Positions 17,935 to 27,117 of a stretch of 64,000 bases of DNA are shown here, piece after piece. Within the stretch, counting starts at the first letter, position 1; each line of letters opens with the position of its first letter. The position numbers and the translations under genes are program-made. The notes beneath the pieces are model-generated. The model was not told the DNA's origin, did no database searches, and saw only the letters and a program-made list of their open reading frames with translations. Source of the DNA: Oligoflexia bacterium (GTDB taxonomy: Bacteria; Bdellovibrionota; UBA1018); assembly GCA_014378465.1 (NCBI GenBank), contig JACMNQ010000010.1:1-64000 (forward strand). The letters run 5' to 3'.

Positions 17935-19749
17935 TCAAGCCATCAGATCGACACGTCCCGTGGCACTTGCTCTCGCCTGTCTGGCGTTGGCAGCCGCGGC
18001 CATGCGACTGGCCACTCCACCGTTGAAGCTGTTTGAACGCATTCCACTGTTCTGGTCAAAGGCCCTGCCGCCACCTTCCTGATTGGCACCCTTGTTCGAA
18101 TTACCGAACTGACTCCCGAATGACTGGGTGTTCTGGTTGAAATCAGGATTGTGCTGACCGCTCATCTGACTGCTTTCCGAGGGCGCCTGTGCGATGGTGA
18201 CATCGACTTTGCCCAGAGTCAGATTCTGACCCGCAAGACTCTCTCTGAGGTGGCCGATGCTCTCTTCAATGATCTTCTTGGCGTTGGCATCAGAAGCATG
18301 GATCTGAAGTCCCACTTCCCTGCCGTCGCTCATGACCTTCACATGCAGTTCTCCGAGATTCTCAGGCTTGAGACGAATTTTCATTTCGCCTCCGCCCTGA
18401 GGCCCCATCGAACGGATGTTCGAAGACATGCCGATCAGAGATTCAGTCGACAACCGGTCCTGGTCCGCGGTCCCGCGAGTCACATGGCCATTCATTTCAG
18501 GGGTCGCTGAAGCGATTCCTGAAGCGATGCCCGTTGTGGCGGCTGAACCATTTGATCCGGACTGTTGAACCGACGAACCACTCAGTTGAGAAAGATCGAA
18601 GTCCTGCTCATGAGCGCCCATGATCTTGGACTTCCCAGGGAGTGCCGGCTTCGCGGTGAGTTCAGAAATCTTGCCGTTCCCGGCAGAATTCATGCTCAAT
18701 GCACCGTTTTGACCGCCATCAAGAACCTTGAAGCCGCTTCGTCCGGCAGGACCTGCAGCCATGGCTGCCACAGTATCCTGTCCAGGACCGAAACTTTCAT
18801 CTGATCCTGATGGTGATCCCGATCTGCCCTGCTCGCCTTTCGCTCCCATGCCTTTGATGCCGTTGAGGGTGCTGAGAAACTCCGCACCGCTCAGCCCGGT
18901 GTAAGGAGCGCCTTGCGGCTTCCCTGCATCCAGACCTTTGGGGGGAGTCAGTTCAATGCTCTGAATTTCAGCGGCATCGTCCCCTTCTTCATCCCCTTGC
19001 AAAAGGGCCAAAGCCGAAAGAAAAGCTCCGACCGGATCATTGCCTGTCTCAATTGCCTCTGCGCCTCTCGAGGAATCTTCGATTCCTGCCTGTTCGGTGA
19101 CAGCGTCACCGTTCCAGGGTTTGAGTCCAGCATTCAGGGCACCAGTATTCAGACTGGAGACGGGGGTTTGACCGGGGGTCATTGCTTGAGCTTGAGCTTG
19201 AGCGTGGGTCTGGGTCTGGGTCTGGGCTTGGGCTTGGGCTTGGGCTTGGGCTTGGGCTTGGGCTTGGGTTTTGAGTTCACCTGCCTGTCCTCCATTGAGA
19301 GTCTTTGCACCAGCCTGAGCTGCCGCTCCATTCATCAATTTCGGATCAAGCCAGGGTGCCTCACCAGAACCAGTCGCTTTCAAATCCTCCGATTTGAGCT
19401 CGCTCAGTTTTGGATCCGCCTTTCCTGCCATTTGGCCTGCGAGTCCGCCAGCCAGCTGACCTTTCATTTCGACTTTTTGCCCTGCTTCAGCTCCTGCCTC
19501 TCCAACGGCTTTTGTCTGCAGCGCCAGTGATCCCGGTTTCACGGGTACTGGGGTCGCAGACAGGCTCATTGCAGCGGCGTTGGCTTCGGCCAGCTTCGTG
19601 TCCAGTTCCTGATCAAACTCCCGGTCATCGTCAGCTGCGGCCGAACTGCTCGCCGAATTACTTCCCTTTTTCTGAACTGATTTTGGAAGCAGGTTCGCGT
19701 TGTCCGCCGGACTGGACTGGGGTGTGAGTGCTTTGTTGATTTCCATCAT
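17935..19749 (-). CDS. fliK: FliK, hook-length control protein with (Ala-Gln)n repeat
   Basis: This protein is about 604 aa. The C-terminal Flg_hook domain (about 470-545: GGGEMKIRLKPENLGELHVK, then NLTLGKVDVTI) is the part that contacts FlhB to switch export specificity. The long N-terminal region is low complexity, as expected for the molecular ruler, and contains an AQ/TQ dipeptide repeat encoded by hexanucleotide repeats near 19184-19267. The track ORF begins upstream; the ATGATG at 19749, preceded by AGGAGG, is the proper start. The first 92 bases overlap the end of the preceding motE-like gene in another frame. The identity also rests on its place between the motE-like gene and flgD. 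Confidence 0.92.
   Translation of the reverse strand: MMEINKALTPQSSPADNANLLPKSVQKKGSNSASSSAAADDDREFDQELDTKLAEANAAAMSLSATPVPVKPGSLALQTKAVGEAGAEAGQKVEMKGQLAGGLAGQMAGKADPKLSELKSEDLKATGSGEAPWLDPKLMNGAAAQAGAKTLNGGQAGELKTQAQAQAQAQAQAQAQTQTQTHAQAQAQAMTPGQTPVSSLNTGALNAGLKPWNGDAVTEQAGIEDSSRGAEAIETGNDPVGAFLSALALLQGDEEGDDAAEIQSIELTPPKGLDAGKPQGAPYTGLSGAEFLSTLNGIKGMGAKGEQGRSGSPSGSDESFGPGQDTVAAMAAGPAGRSGFKVLDGGQNGALSMNSAGNGKISELTAKPALPGKSKIMGAHEQDFDLSQLSGSSVQQSGSNGSAATTGIASGIASATPEMNGHVTRGTADQDRLSTESLIGMSSNIRSMGPQGGGEMKIRLKPENLGELHVKVMSDGREVGLQIHASDANAKKIIEESIGHLRESLAGQNLTLGKVDVTIAQAPSESSQMSGQHNPDFNQNTQSFGSQFGNSNKGANQEGGGRAFDQNSGMRSNSFNGGVASRMAAAANARQARASATGRVDLMA
19184..19267. repeat. In-frame hexanucleotide microsatellite in fliK
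   Basis: On the plus strand there are about three GCTTGA units, then GGGTCT-type units, then seven exact GCTTGG units. They encode AQ and TQ dipeptides in FliK. Because the unit is six bases, slippage would change ruler length without breaking the frame. Confidence 0.9.
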
Positions 19750-20494
19750 TTTTGTCTCCTCCTTTCGTGTTTGTCTTTGCAGCCAGAGTGTCATTGTCCC
19801 GCTGCGGAGTTGCAGCGGGTTTCTTGGCGTGGGCTACACCCGCCAATAGTTCGGTGAGATGAGAAGCCTTGGAGGCCTCCATCAGATTCATGATCTTCGC
19901 GAGCTTCGCGGTGGAAATGCGGCCGATGGCGACGACAGCGAGATCTTCATCGATATTGCTGATCAGCTGCATCGCGGACTTCGGACTCATCGTTTCAAAA
20001 GTTTCGACGAGCTTGCTGACGCGTTCTTCTTCCTGCTTCTTCGCGATCCCCTGCGACTGCTTGATCTGATCGCGGACGGTATCGAGCTTCTTGAGTTCTT
20101 CTTCAACCGCGACTTCGCGCGCTTTCAGTTCCGCTTCGCGTGACGCTATTTCCCTTGATTTCTGATCCAGCTCTTCACGACGTTTCTGAATGTCGTCAAT
20201 CGCGAGATTGTCAGCAAGGCAACCCTTTGAAGCAGGAGTCGTCACGGCCGCCACTCCGGGAACGGAAGGCACGAGTCCAGCAGGCGCGCGGGCCGCATCC
20301 CCTGTTTTCGTGCCGGTTGATTTTGCTTCGCCCGCTTTTGCATCCGTGGAAACGGCGCCTGCTTTTTCAGTCGCATGTTCAGGAGTCGCTTCAGCGGCCG
20401 TTCCTTCTGAAACTGAGATCAAGGTACCGGTGACGCAGGCTGCGGCGCAGATGAGTACTCCAAAAGACCAGAGTTGAGTGACTTTCCTTTTCAT
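19658..20494 (-). CDS. MotE-like flagellar chaperone/coiled-coil protein
   Basis: This 278-aa protein has an N-terminal signal anchor (about residues 8-30, SFGVLICAAACVTGTLI), a long coiled coil (about 100-160, REELDQKSREIASREAELKA), and a C-terminal MgtE-N-like domain (about 165-215: VETFETMSPKSAMQLISNID, then VVAIGRISTAKLAKIMNLM). This layout matches the MotE/FliG-like 'magnesium transporter MgtE-N' family found after fliJ in many flagellar operons. In other bacteria MotE stabilises the stator protein MotC. The tail is Lys/Ser/Gln rich. It overlaps fliJ by 4 bp and overlaps the start of fliK by 92 bp. Confidence 0.78.
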   Translation of the reverse strand: MKRKVTQLWSFGVLICAAACVTGTLISVSEGTAAEATPEHATEKAGAVSTDAKAGEAKSTGTKTGDAARAPAGLVPSVPGVAAVTTPASKGCLADNLAIDDIQKRREELDQKSREIASREAELKAREVAVEEELKKLDTVRDQIKQSQGIAKKQEEERVSKLVETFETMSPKSAMQLISNIDEDLAVVAIGRISTAKLAKIMNLMEASKASHLTELLAGVAHAKKPAATPQRDNDTLAAKTNTKGGDKNDGNQQSTHTPVQSGGQREPASKISSEKGK

Positions 20495-20997
20495 GCGCTT
20501 TCCTCTTCGAGCTCGTCATCGAATTCATTTGCCAGTTCGTCGGCATTGACGCCTGCCTGATTCAGATTCGCGCGACTGATGTAGATGTCGTCAGTCACTT
20601 TCTGTTCCTGTTTGTTCTTCTCTTTGCGGAATTCTGCAAAAGCCTTTTCGCGAAGCACTTCGATCATCTTCAGTTCCCGGCGGGTCACGAGGTAGGCGCG
20701 CAGGCATTTTTCAACGTTTTTCGATGCTTTTTTGATGAAATTTTCAGCTTGAAGAATGCGTACCCGTTGTCCGGCGAGAAAACTGTTTTCGAGCTGAAAC
20801 GCCATCACACTCGTGAATTCACGTCCCAGATTTTCGCGCCGAAGAAGGGAATCGTTGAGCGCCTGCACCAGTCGGTTTTTGAACGTGGTCGCTTCCTGAA
20901 ACATCGACTGCGCCTGCGCCAGTACGCGCAGGGCTTCGTCCTGGCGACTCTGCCGGACTTTTTCAACTGCCGTGAATTTGAATCGAAAACGTTTCAT
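20491..20997 (-). CDS. fliJ: FliJ, export ATPase central stalk
   Basis: This 168-aa protein is almost entirely alpha-helical coiled coil. The start MKRFRFKFTAVEKVRQSRQD is typical for FliJ (the F-x-F-x-L/V-x-x-V-L/R pattern), and the length is normal for the family. FliJ inserts into the FliI hexamer and links it to FlhA. It lies between fliI (130-bp spacer) and the motE-like gene (4-bp overlap). Identity is based on the N-terminal pattern, composition and position, because FliJ diverges quickly. Confidence 0.88.
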   Translation of the reverse strand: MKRFRFKFTAVEKVRQSRQDEALRVLAQAQSMFQEATTFKNRLVQALNDSLLRRENLGREFTSVMAFQLENSFLAGQRVRILQAENFIKKASKNVEKCLRAYLVTRRELKMIEVLREKAFAEFRKEKNKQEQKVTDDIYISRANLNQAGVNADELANEFDDELEEESA

Positions 20998-21127
20998 GAA
21001 TGCCCAAGCCTTCTCTCTCTCTAGTGTTCGATATTCGGGGAATGGAGACTAGACTGAAAGATTTGCCGGCCAGCTGAGTTCAGGCGCTGGGCAAAAGAGG
21101 CCCGGGGCGCGGCGGGAAGAGAAGAGT

Positions 21128-22549
21128 TCAGCGGCGCTGGCCCGGATTTTGACCCTGGTTCGCAAGAAACGCTTCTCCAGCTCTGACTATCCCATGCATC
21201 ATCGCCTGAGTGCTGGAGTAGTCGGCTTTGTCGTCAATCCCCTGTCGCAAAAAGGAATTGATCCGGTCAATCATCGCCACTGCCTGGTCAATCTTCGCAT
21301 TGGCGCCGCGAGTATAGGCTCCGATGTTGATCAGATCTTCGGCTTGGGCGTAGAGTGCCATCCACTCGCGCATCTGTCCCGCCCAGTGCTGCTGGTCCTT
21401 GTCAGTGACCGATCTCATCACACGGCTCGCGCTCGCCAGGATGTCGATCGCCGGAAAGTGATTCTTCTGGGCGATCTTTCGGGACAGGACGATATGACCA
21501 TCCAGAATGGACCGGGCTGAATCCGCGATCGGGTCATCCATGTCATCGCCTTCGACCAGAACGGTATAGAGGCCTGTGATGCTGCCTTTGCCCACTCCGG
21601 TTCCCGCCCGCTCGAGAAGTTTCGGGAGGGTCGCGAAGACGCTCGGCGGATAACCTTTGGATGCCGGAGGCTCACCCTGAGACAGCCCGATTTCACGTTG
21701 AGCCATGCAGAAGCGAGTCGTTGAATCCATGAGGAGCAGGACATCACTGCCGCCATCCCTGAAGTATTCGGCGACGGTGGACGCAAGAAAGGCCCCGCGC
21801 ATGCGCAGCAGCGGAGACTTGTCCGAAGTCGCGACGATCACGACGGAGCGTGCGAGGCCTTCGGGGCCCAGGTCCCTCTCAATGAATTCTCTGACTTCGC
21901 GGCCTCGCTCTCCAATGAGCGCGATGACGTTGATGTCAGCAGCCGTGTGACGGGCCATCATGCCGAGCAGAACGGACTTCCCCACCCCGGATCCGGCCAT
22001 GATCCCCACGCGCTGACCTTTGCCACACGTCAGAAGTCCATTGAGAGCGCGAACTCCAAGATCCAGGGGCTCAGTGATGACCGTTCTTTCCAGCGGATGA
22101 GTGGGATTTTGATAGAGACTGCGGTCTTCGAATGGGATGCCGTCCCAGACGATCGGACCCTTGCCATCAATCGGTTCGCCCCGGGCATCCAGAACGCGTC
22201 CGAGAAGAGCTCGACCCACGCGAATCGTGGAAGCATTCTGCTTGAGGACGACCAGACTGTCGTTATTGACTCCGCGGGCGTCGTCAAAAGGCATCAGAAT
22301 GACTTTTTTGTCCCGGAAGCCGATCACTTCGGCGTCAATACCCGGGAGACTTGCGGCTGCGCCACCGAGCTTGCGACTTTTGTTCGAATCCAGAATCCTG
22401 CAGATGCTGCCGACCGAGGCGCCGGGCATGTGTGCTTCAAAAATGAGTCCGAGGGACTTGGTCACTTTCCCAGCTTCGGAATAGAGGTTGGCATTCTCGA
22501 GGCGCTCAAGACTGCCTGAAAGGCGGTTGCCGACTTCCTGGTCCATCAC
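21128..22549 (-). CDS. fliI: FliI, flagellar export ATPase
   Basis: This 473-aa F1-beta-like ATPase has Walker A GIMAGSGVGKSVLLGMM, the motif IGERGREVREFIERDLG, Walker B DVLLLMDSTTRF, and GEPPASKGYPPSVFATLPKL, which is characteristic of type III export ATPases. It drives and loads substrates into the export gate with FliH and FliJ. The start overlaps the end of fliH by 4 bp. The 130-bp spacer after it, before fliJ, contains a GC-rich imperfect hairpin near 21082-21110. Confidence 0.97.
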   Translation of the reverse strand: MMDQEVGNRLSGSLERLENANLYSEAGKVTKSLGLIFEAHMPGASVGSICRILDSNKSRKLGGAAASLPGIDAEVIGFRDKKVILMPFDDARGVNNDSLVVLKQNASTIRVGRALLGRVLDARGEPIDGKGPIVWDGIPFEDRSLYQNPTHPLERTVITEPLDLGVRALNGLLTCGKGQRVGIMAGSGVGKSVLLGMMARHTAADINVIALIGERGREVREFIERDLGPEGLARSVVIVATSDKSPLLRMRGAFLASTVAEYFRDGGSDVLLLMDSTTRFCMAQREIGLSQGEPPASKGYPPSVFATLPKLLERAGTGVGKGSITGLYTVLVEGDDMDDPIADSARSILDGHIVLSRKIAQKNHFPAIDILASASRVMRSVTDKDQQHWAGQMREWMALYAQAEDLINIGAYTRGANAKIDQAVAMIDRINSFLRQGIDDKADYSSTQAMMHGIVRAGEAFLANQGQNPGQRR

Positions 22550-23403
22550 TTGACACTCGCGATGTCAGCTGCGGGCAGTTCAGTCGTATTGCCACTCAGA
22601 GCCTGATAGACATTCTCGAGCTGAGTCTCCAGGGTCGCGTCAGTCACTCCCCAGTTGGTCTCGATCACGCATCCCCCATGCTTGAGGTGCTGTGAAGGTT
22701 CGATCGAGAAATTCTTCAGATTGGCGAACTTCTCCTTGAGTTCCGCTTTCATGCCGATGACCGCATCGAAGTCTTCATTGCCCACAAGCACACGAATGTG
22801 ATCGCGTGCGGGCGTCTTTTCGATCAGATCCTGAACCAGGCGCTTGATCTGATCCCTGTCCTGGGACAACTCCCGCAGCAGAATCATCTTTCCCATGCGG
22901 TAGATGACTTCGATCAGGTACTTTTCATTCGCGGCATAGATCTCGGTCTTGGACTCTTCGCAGGCCGTGATCCAGGCGTCAATCCGTGAAGTGAGGGCAT
23001 GAGCTTCAAGCTGAAACGCGTCGGTGGCCTCCTGATGGCCGGTGGCCAAGCCTTCCTGATAGCCCGCTTCACGTGCGTCTTCGCGAGCCTGCGCTTCCAC
23101 TTCGGCGAGCCGCGCGTTCACACGGTCATCAATGACCCGCTGAGTTTCCTCTTCGACGGACATCGTCCCTTCGAGAAGAGGGTCGATGGCAAAGCGTCTC
23201 CCCTTCCTGTTCTGAGCCACGTCAGCGGCGTCCTGGTTGACGGCCGCACGATTCTGAGCCTGGATCTTCGCCTGATTTCTTTGGCTCGCTTGAAAGGAAC
23301 CGTCCGTAAGCGGACCCGACTTCTTGAGGTCGTCGAACTCGAACGCACGCACTTCGGTCTGCTGATTGGCGTCCAACTTGAAAATTCTGAAATCACCTGC
23401 CAT
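22546..23403 (-). CDS. fliH: FliH, regulator of the export ATPase
   Basis: This 285-aa protein has a disordered N-terminus (1-75), then a helical region with a GxxxG-like run (EAGYQEGLATGHQEA, about 115-130), typical of FliH. The C-terminal domain resembles V/F-type ATPase E/delta subunits (about 180-270, IRVLVGNEDFDAVIGM ... HGGCVIETNWGVTDATLETQ). FliH dimers hold FliI and tether it to FliN. It lies between fliG and fliI, coupled to fliI by a 4-bp overlap. Confidence 0.92.
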   Translation of the reverse strand: MAGDFRIFKLDANQQTEVRAFEFDDLKKSGPLTDGSFQASQRNQAKIQAQNRAAVNQDAADVAQNRKGRRFAIDPLLEGTMSVEEETQRVIDDRVNARLAEVEAQAREDAREAGYQEGLATGHQEATDAFQLEAHALTSRIDAWITACEESKTEIYAANEKYLIEVIYRMGKMILLRELSQDRDQIKRLVQDLIEKTPARDHIRVLVGNEDFDAVIGMKAELKEKFANLKNFSIEPSQHLKHGGCVIETNWGVTDATLETQLENVYQALSGNTTELPAADIASVK

Positions 23404-23460
23404 TGAAGACTCCTCGCATGAAACTCTCAGGCTTTTTCATTGAATGGCTCATTGAACGGT

Positions 23461-24471
23461 TCAGACCAGCGCATCGGCATCGCCGCCGCGGCTGATCATG
23501 ATCTTGCCTTCGGCTTCGAGACGTTTCGCGACGTTGATGATTTCCTGTTGCGCATTTTCGACGTCGGAGATGCGGACTGGCCCCATGGATTCGAGGTCTT
23601 CCTTCAGCAGATCCGCCGCACGCTTGGAAATGTTCTTGAAGATCTTTTCCTTGATCTCCTCCGGAGCGGTCTTGAGTGCCATGACCAGCTTGTCGTTGGG
23701 CACTTCCTTGAGGAGCATCTGCATGCCGCGGTCGTCGACGAACACGATGTCGTCGAAGACGAACATGAGTTTGCGGATTTCTTCGGCCAGCTGAGGATCC
23801 TTCTCCTCGACGCGGGCCAGAATGTTCTGTTCGCTCGTCTTGTCCATGACATTGAGCATTTCGGCGATCGGCTGGATGCCTCCGAGCTGCTGAGTGTCGA
23901 TGGATCCCAGAGTCGCGAGTTCCTGCTTGAGCACTTCGTCGACCTGCGCGATGAGGCTTGGGGAAATGAAATCGAGGTTCGAGATACGAAGCACGACCTC
24001 AGTCTGAATCGCTTCCGGAAGACGCTTGAGAACTTCACACTTCTTGTTGGGTTCAAGATGCGCGAGAATGAGTGCGGTGGTCTGCGGATGTTCGTTGACC
24101 AGGAAATTGGAAAGGGTTCTGGAATCGACGAGCTCGAGAGCTTCGAGAGTCCGGCTGCCTTCGACGACGGAAAGCTGTCCGAGAACGGTCTTTGCGCGCT
24201 CTTCTCCCAGAGTCTGAAGCACGAAATCACGGCCCTGCGCATGCCCGAAGATCAGCGTGTCTTCTTCCGAAATCTCGGTATAGAAAGCTTCGAGCACTTC
24301 CTTGACGAGCGGGATCGGCACCTTGGTGACCATCCCCATGGCGCTGACCAGACGTTTGACGTCGTTGTCCTTCATCTTCTTGAAGACCTGGGCGGTGACC
24401 TGGTTGCCCAGGACGTTCAATAGAAGTGCGGATCTTTCGAGTCCGCTCATTTGATCAATGCTGTCGAACAT
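23461..24471 (-). CDS. fliG: FliG, flagellar motor switch protein
   Basis: This 336-aa protein is of normal length. The N-terminal domain begins MFDSIDQMSGLERSALLLNV. The middle domain has the FliM-binding EHPQTTALILAHL motif (EHPQ is conserved). The C-terminal torque domain contains FVFDDIVFVDDRGMQMLLKE and the charged helix DKLVMALKTAPEEIKEKIFK. It sits on FliF at the top of the C ring and contacts the stator. It directly follows fliF (14-bp gap). Confidence 0.96.
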   Translation of the reverse strand: MFDSIDQMSGLERSALLLNVLGNQVTAQVFKKMKDNDVKRLVSAMGMVTKVPIPLVKEVLEAFYTEISEEDTLIFGHAQGRDFVLQTLGEERAKTVLGQLSVVEGSRTLEALELVDSRTLSNFLVNEHPQTTALILAHLEPNKKCEVLKRLPEAIQTEVVLRISNLDFISPSLIAQVDEVLKQELATLGSIDTQQLGGIQPIAEMLNVMDKTSEQNILARVEEKDPQLAEEIRKLMFVFDDIVFVDDRGMQMLLKEVPNDKLVMALKTAPEEIKEKIFKNISKRAADLLKEDLESMGPVRISDVENAQQEIINVAKRLEAEGKIMISRGGDADALV

Positions 24472-24485
24472 GGTTCATTTCCTCA

Positions 24486-26231
24486 TCAGCCCGTTTTGGA
24501 TTTTCCAGGGCCGCCGCCCTTGTCGCCTTCGGCGCCATCTTCCTTCTTCACCGGCTCGTGCAGCCAGTCCTTCAGAATCAGGGCAGCCTTGTGTGGATTG
24601 CTGTCAACGAGAGTGATGATCTTTTCCTTGATCATCTCGCCTTCGACCTTTTCCGGATCCACGCGGTCCGGCAGGACCGGAATCGCCTCCTCGAGGCCTG
24701 GCAGAATGGCGTTCTTCTGCATGCGCTCGAGCTCTTCAAGCGTCTGCGGCAGGAACGTATCCACGCTGTCGATGGTATTCTCCGTGATCCACTTGATGAA
24801 AGGTCTGACCACGAGAAGAAAAAAGAGCACGATCGTGACGCCGATCACACTGTAGAGCACGATGTTCTGGATGTAGCTCTTGCGTTCCTTCTCCTTGAGA
24901 ACCAGCTCAGCTTCCAGAAAGTCTTCCTGCTTGAATTCCATCGTCTTGATTTCGAGGATGTCTCCCCGCTTGCGGTCCAGGCCCACGGTGCTCGCCACGA
25001 TATCTTCAAATTCCTTGAGCTTCTCGGCACTCCAGGCTTCGCTCTTGGTTTCAAACTTGCCATCGGCCGCTGGAGTGCGGGTCTGTTTGCCGTCCATCAT
25101 GACTGCAACGGAAAGCTTCTGGATCGAACCGACAGACTTCTGGGTCCGGCGTACGGTCTGGGGAACCTCATAATTGGTGGTCTCATTGGAAGTCTTCGTG
25201 TCACTCAGCTTGACGACTCCGGCGCCCGGAGTCTGACCGGGAGTGTTGGACAAGGCACCTGCCGGACCGCTGGCAGTGGGGCGGGAGCCTTCCATGGACT
25301 TCGTATCCCGCTGGACGGAGCGAACTGCTGATCCATCGGCGTCATAAATCGTCTGAGTTTCGTTGACCTGCGCGAAATCGAGATCCGCACTGATCTTGGC
25401 GATGACGTGCCCTTCTCCAACGACTCGACCCAGAATGGCTTCGACGCGCTTTTCGAGGTCGCCCTCGACCTTGCTGCGGTACTCGAGCTGCGTCGCGGTC
25501 GCCTGCGCGAGTGAATCGCTGGCGTTCTTCGAGAGAGTCTTGCCGTGATTATCGACGATCACGACGTCCGTGGTATCCATCCCCTCGACCGCACGAGCGA
25601 CCAGGGTGCCGATTCCATAAACCTGCTTTTCAGAAAGTACGACCCCCGGCTCCAGGTCGAGAACGACGGAGGCGGTGGATTTCTTCTGATCTTCGACGAA
25701 AGTGCTCTTGGTCGGAATGGCCAGATGCACGCGGGCGCGCTTCACTCCACTGATGGACTTGATGGTTCTCATCAACTCGCCTTCGAGGGCGCGCTTCTGG
25801 TTGACCTTCTGAACGAAACTTGTGGTGGCCAGGCTCTGCTTGTCGAAGATTTCATAACCGACGACGCTGTTTTCAGGAAAACCCATCGTCGCGATTTCGA
25901 GACGGAGCTGATCCAGATTCTCCGGAGTCACGGAAATGTTCTTTCCACCCTGGTCGACTCTGAACGGGATGTTCTTTTCACGCAGCAGGCGGATGATGTT
26001 CGCCGAGTCTTCAGGATTGAGGTTGGTCATGAGCGGAGAAAAGGTCTTGTCCCCTGCCCAGAAGAACATTCCGATGATGACCATGAGGATTCCGCCGCCG
26101 ACGCCGACCATCGCGAGCTTCTTGCCCGGGGAGAGTCCCGAGACGAAGTCCATGATCTGACTCGAAACTTTTGTAAAATAATCGCCCACGTTGATCCCCA
26201 TCCCTGTCGTCAAATCAAGCCAACCACCCAC
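24486..26231 (-). CDS. fliF: FliF, MS-ring protein
   Basis: This protein is about 571-581 aa. It has a first transmembrane helix near residues 38-58 (KLAMVGVGGGILMVIIGMFF), ring-building motifs (FSPLMTNLNPEDSANIIRLL, VKRARVHLAIPTKSTFV, SASVVLDLEPG), a Ser/Thr/Pro-rich periplasmic loop, a second transmembrane helix near 445-470 (IVLYSVIGVTIVLFFLLVV) and a C-terminal FliG-binding tail. The track start is a GTG at 26231. An ATG at 26201 (MGINVGDYF) is an alternative; neither has a strong ribosome site. It begins the fliF-G-H-I-J core, 46 bp after fliE. Confidence 0.95.
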   Translation of the reverse strand: MGGWLDLTTGMGINVGDYFTKVSSQIMDFVSGLSPGKKLAMVGVGGGILMVIIGMFFWAGDKTFSPLMTNLNPEDSANIIRLLREKNIPFRVDQGGKNISVTPENLDQLRLEIATMGFPENSVVGYEIFDKQSLATTSFVQKVNQKRALEGELMRTIKSISGVKRARVHLAIPTKSTFVEDQKKSTASVVLDLEPGVVLSEKQVYGIGTLVARAVEGMDTTDVVIVDNHGKTLSKNASDSLAQATATQLEYRSKVEGDLEKRVEAILGRVVGEGHVIAKISADLDFAQVNETQTIYDADGSAVRSVQRDTKSMEGSRPTASGPAGALSNTPGQTPGAGVVKLSDTKTSNETTNYEVPQTVRRTQKSVGSIQKLSVAVMMDGKQTRTPAADGKFETKSEAWSAEKLKEFEDIVASTVGLDRKRGDILEIKTMEFKQEDFLEAELVLKEKERKSYIQNIVLYSVIGVTIVLFFLLVVRPFIKWITENTIDSVDTFLPQTLEELERMQKNAILPGLEEAIPVLPDRVDPEKVEGEMIKEKIITLVDSNPHKAALILKDWLHEPVKKEDGAEGDKGGGPGKSKTG

Positions 26232-26277
26232 GGGCTTCGTTCATCCTGAACGGGCCCACTCGCAACGAAACTGAAAA

Positions 26278-26673
26278 CTACACCTGCATTCTCATGATTT
26301 CCTTGTAAGCATCGAGGACCTTGTTGCGGACCTGCATCATGAGTTTCAAGGAAGCATCGGCTCTTTCAATGGTGAGCATCGTTTCGTGAATATTCTTTGA
26401 GCGGCCGGCGACCAGCTCCTTGATCGAGCGATCGGCCTGGACCTGGTCGTTGTTCACTTTTTCCATCGTGCTTGAAAGCATCTCGGAGAAATGCCCGGAC
26501 TTGTCGGGGCCCTGAAGATCAGGAACGGTCATGCCGTTGGCCCGCATCTCCGTCGTCACCCTGGCTTCAGAGGCGATCCCGCCCCCGATGCCACCGGCAC
26601 CGGTCGTGCTCGAAGCGGTTTGAGAGATCCCCTGAAGCGCCCCACTCAGATTTTCAATGCCCAGATTGCTCAT
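26278..26673 (-). CDS. fliE: FliE, MS ring-rod junction protein
   Basis: This 131-aa protein has the conserved C-terminal half of FliE (about 60-131: FSEMLSSTMEKVNNDQVQAD, then NIHETMLTIERADASLKLMMQ and VRNKVLDAYKEIMRMQV). The N-terminus is Gly/Ala/Ser rich and slightly longer than in Salmonella. FliE links the MS ring to the proximal rod and is the first protein exported. It lies 6 bp after flgC. Confidence 0.95.
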   Translation of the reverse strand: MSNLGIENLSGALQGISQTASSTTGAGGIGGGIASEARVTTEMRANGMTVPDLQGPDKSGHFSEMLSSTMEKVNNDQVQADRSIKELVAGRSKNIHETMLTIERADASLKLMMQVRNKVLDAYKEIMRMQV

Positions 26674-26679
26674 CTTGAA

Positions 26680-27117
26680 TTATCTCCCGATTTCCAAAGC
26701 TTTTTGAGCCATGGCTTTTGCCGCATTCATCGCTGTGATATTGGCTTCATAGGATCTTTGCGCGCTGATCATGTTGGCCATCTCTTCGACCGTATTGATG
26801 TTTGGCATCGCCACGTACCCTTCTTCATTCGCATCCGGATGGGAGGGGTTGTAGACCATGCGTGGCGGGCGCTGATCTTCGACGATCTCCTGAACCTGCA
26901 CGCCCTGGACGTTCTCGTCGAGCTTGTTCTCGAGGATCTCGCCGAAGCTTTCGCGGTCGGTTTCGGCCGCGAACATCGGATCCTTGCGCTTGTAGGGTCC
27001 GCCCTCTTCCGTGCGCGTGGTTTCGGCATTCGCGATATTGCTTGAAATGGTGTTCATGCGCTTGGTCTGCGCATCGAGTCCGGAAGCACTCACTCTCATG
27101 GATGAAAAGAAATCCAT
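26680..27117 (-). CDS. flgC: FlgC, proximal rod protein
   Basis: This 145-aa protein has the N-terminal rod signature (MRVSASGLDAQTKRMNTISS, NIANAETTRTEEGGPYKRK), the FlgC-typical HPDANEEGYVAMPNINTVEE motif, and a C-terminal D0 helix (MISAQRSYEANITAMNAAKA). Its start codon overlaps the flgB stop codon by one base, and it is followed at once by fliE, giving the standard flgB-flgC-fliE order. Confidence 0.96.
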   Translation of the reverse strand: MDFFSSMRVSASGLDAQTKRMNTISSNIANAETTRTEEGGPYKRKDPMFAAETDRESFGEILENKLDENVQGVQVQEIVEDQRPPRMVYNPSHPDANEEGYVAMPNINTVEEMANMISAQRSYEANITAMNAAKAMAQKALEIGR

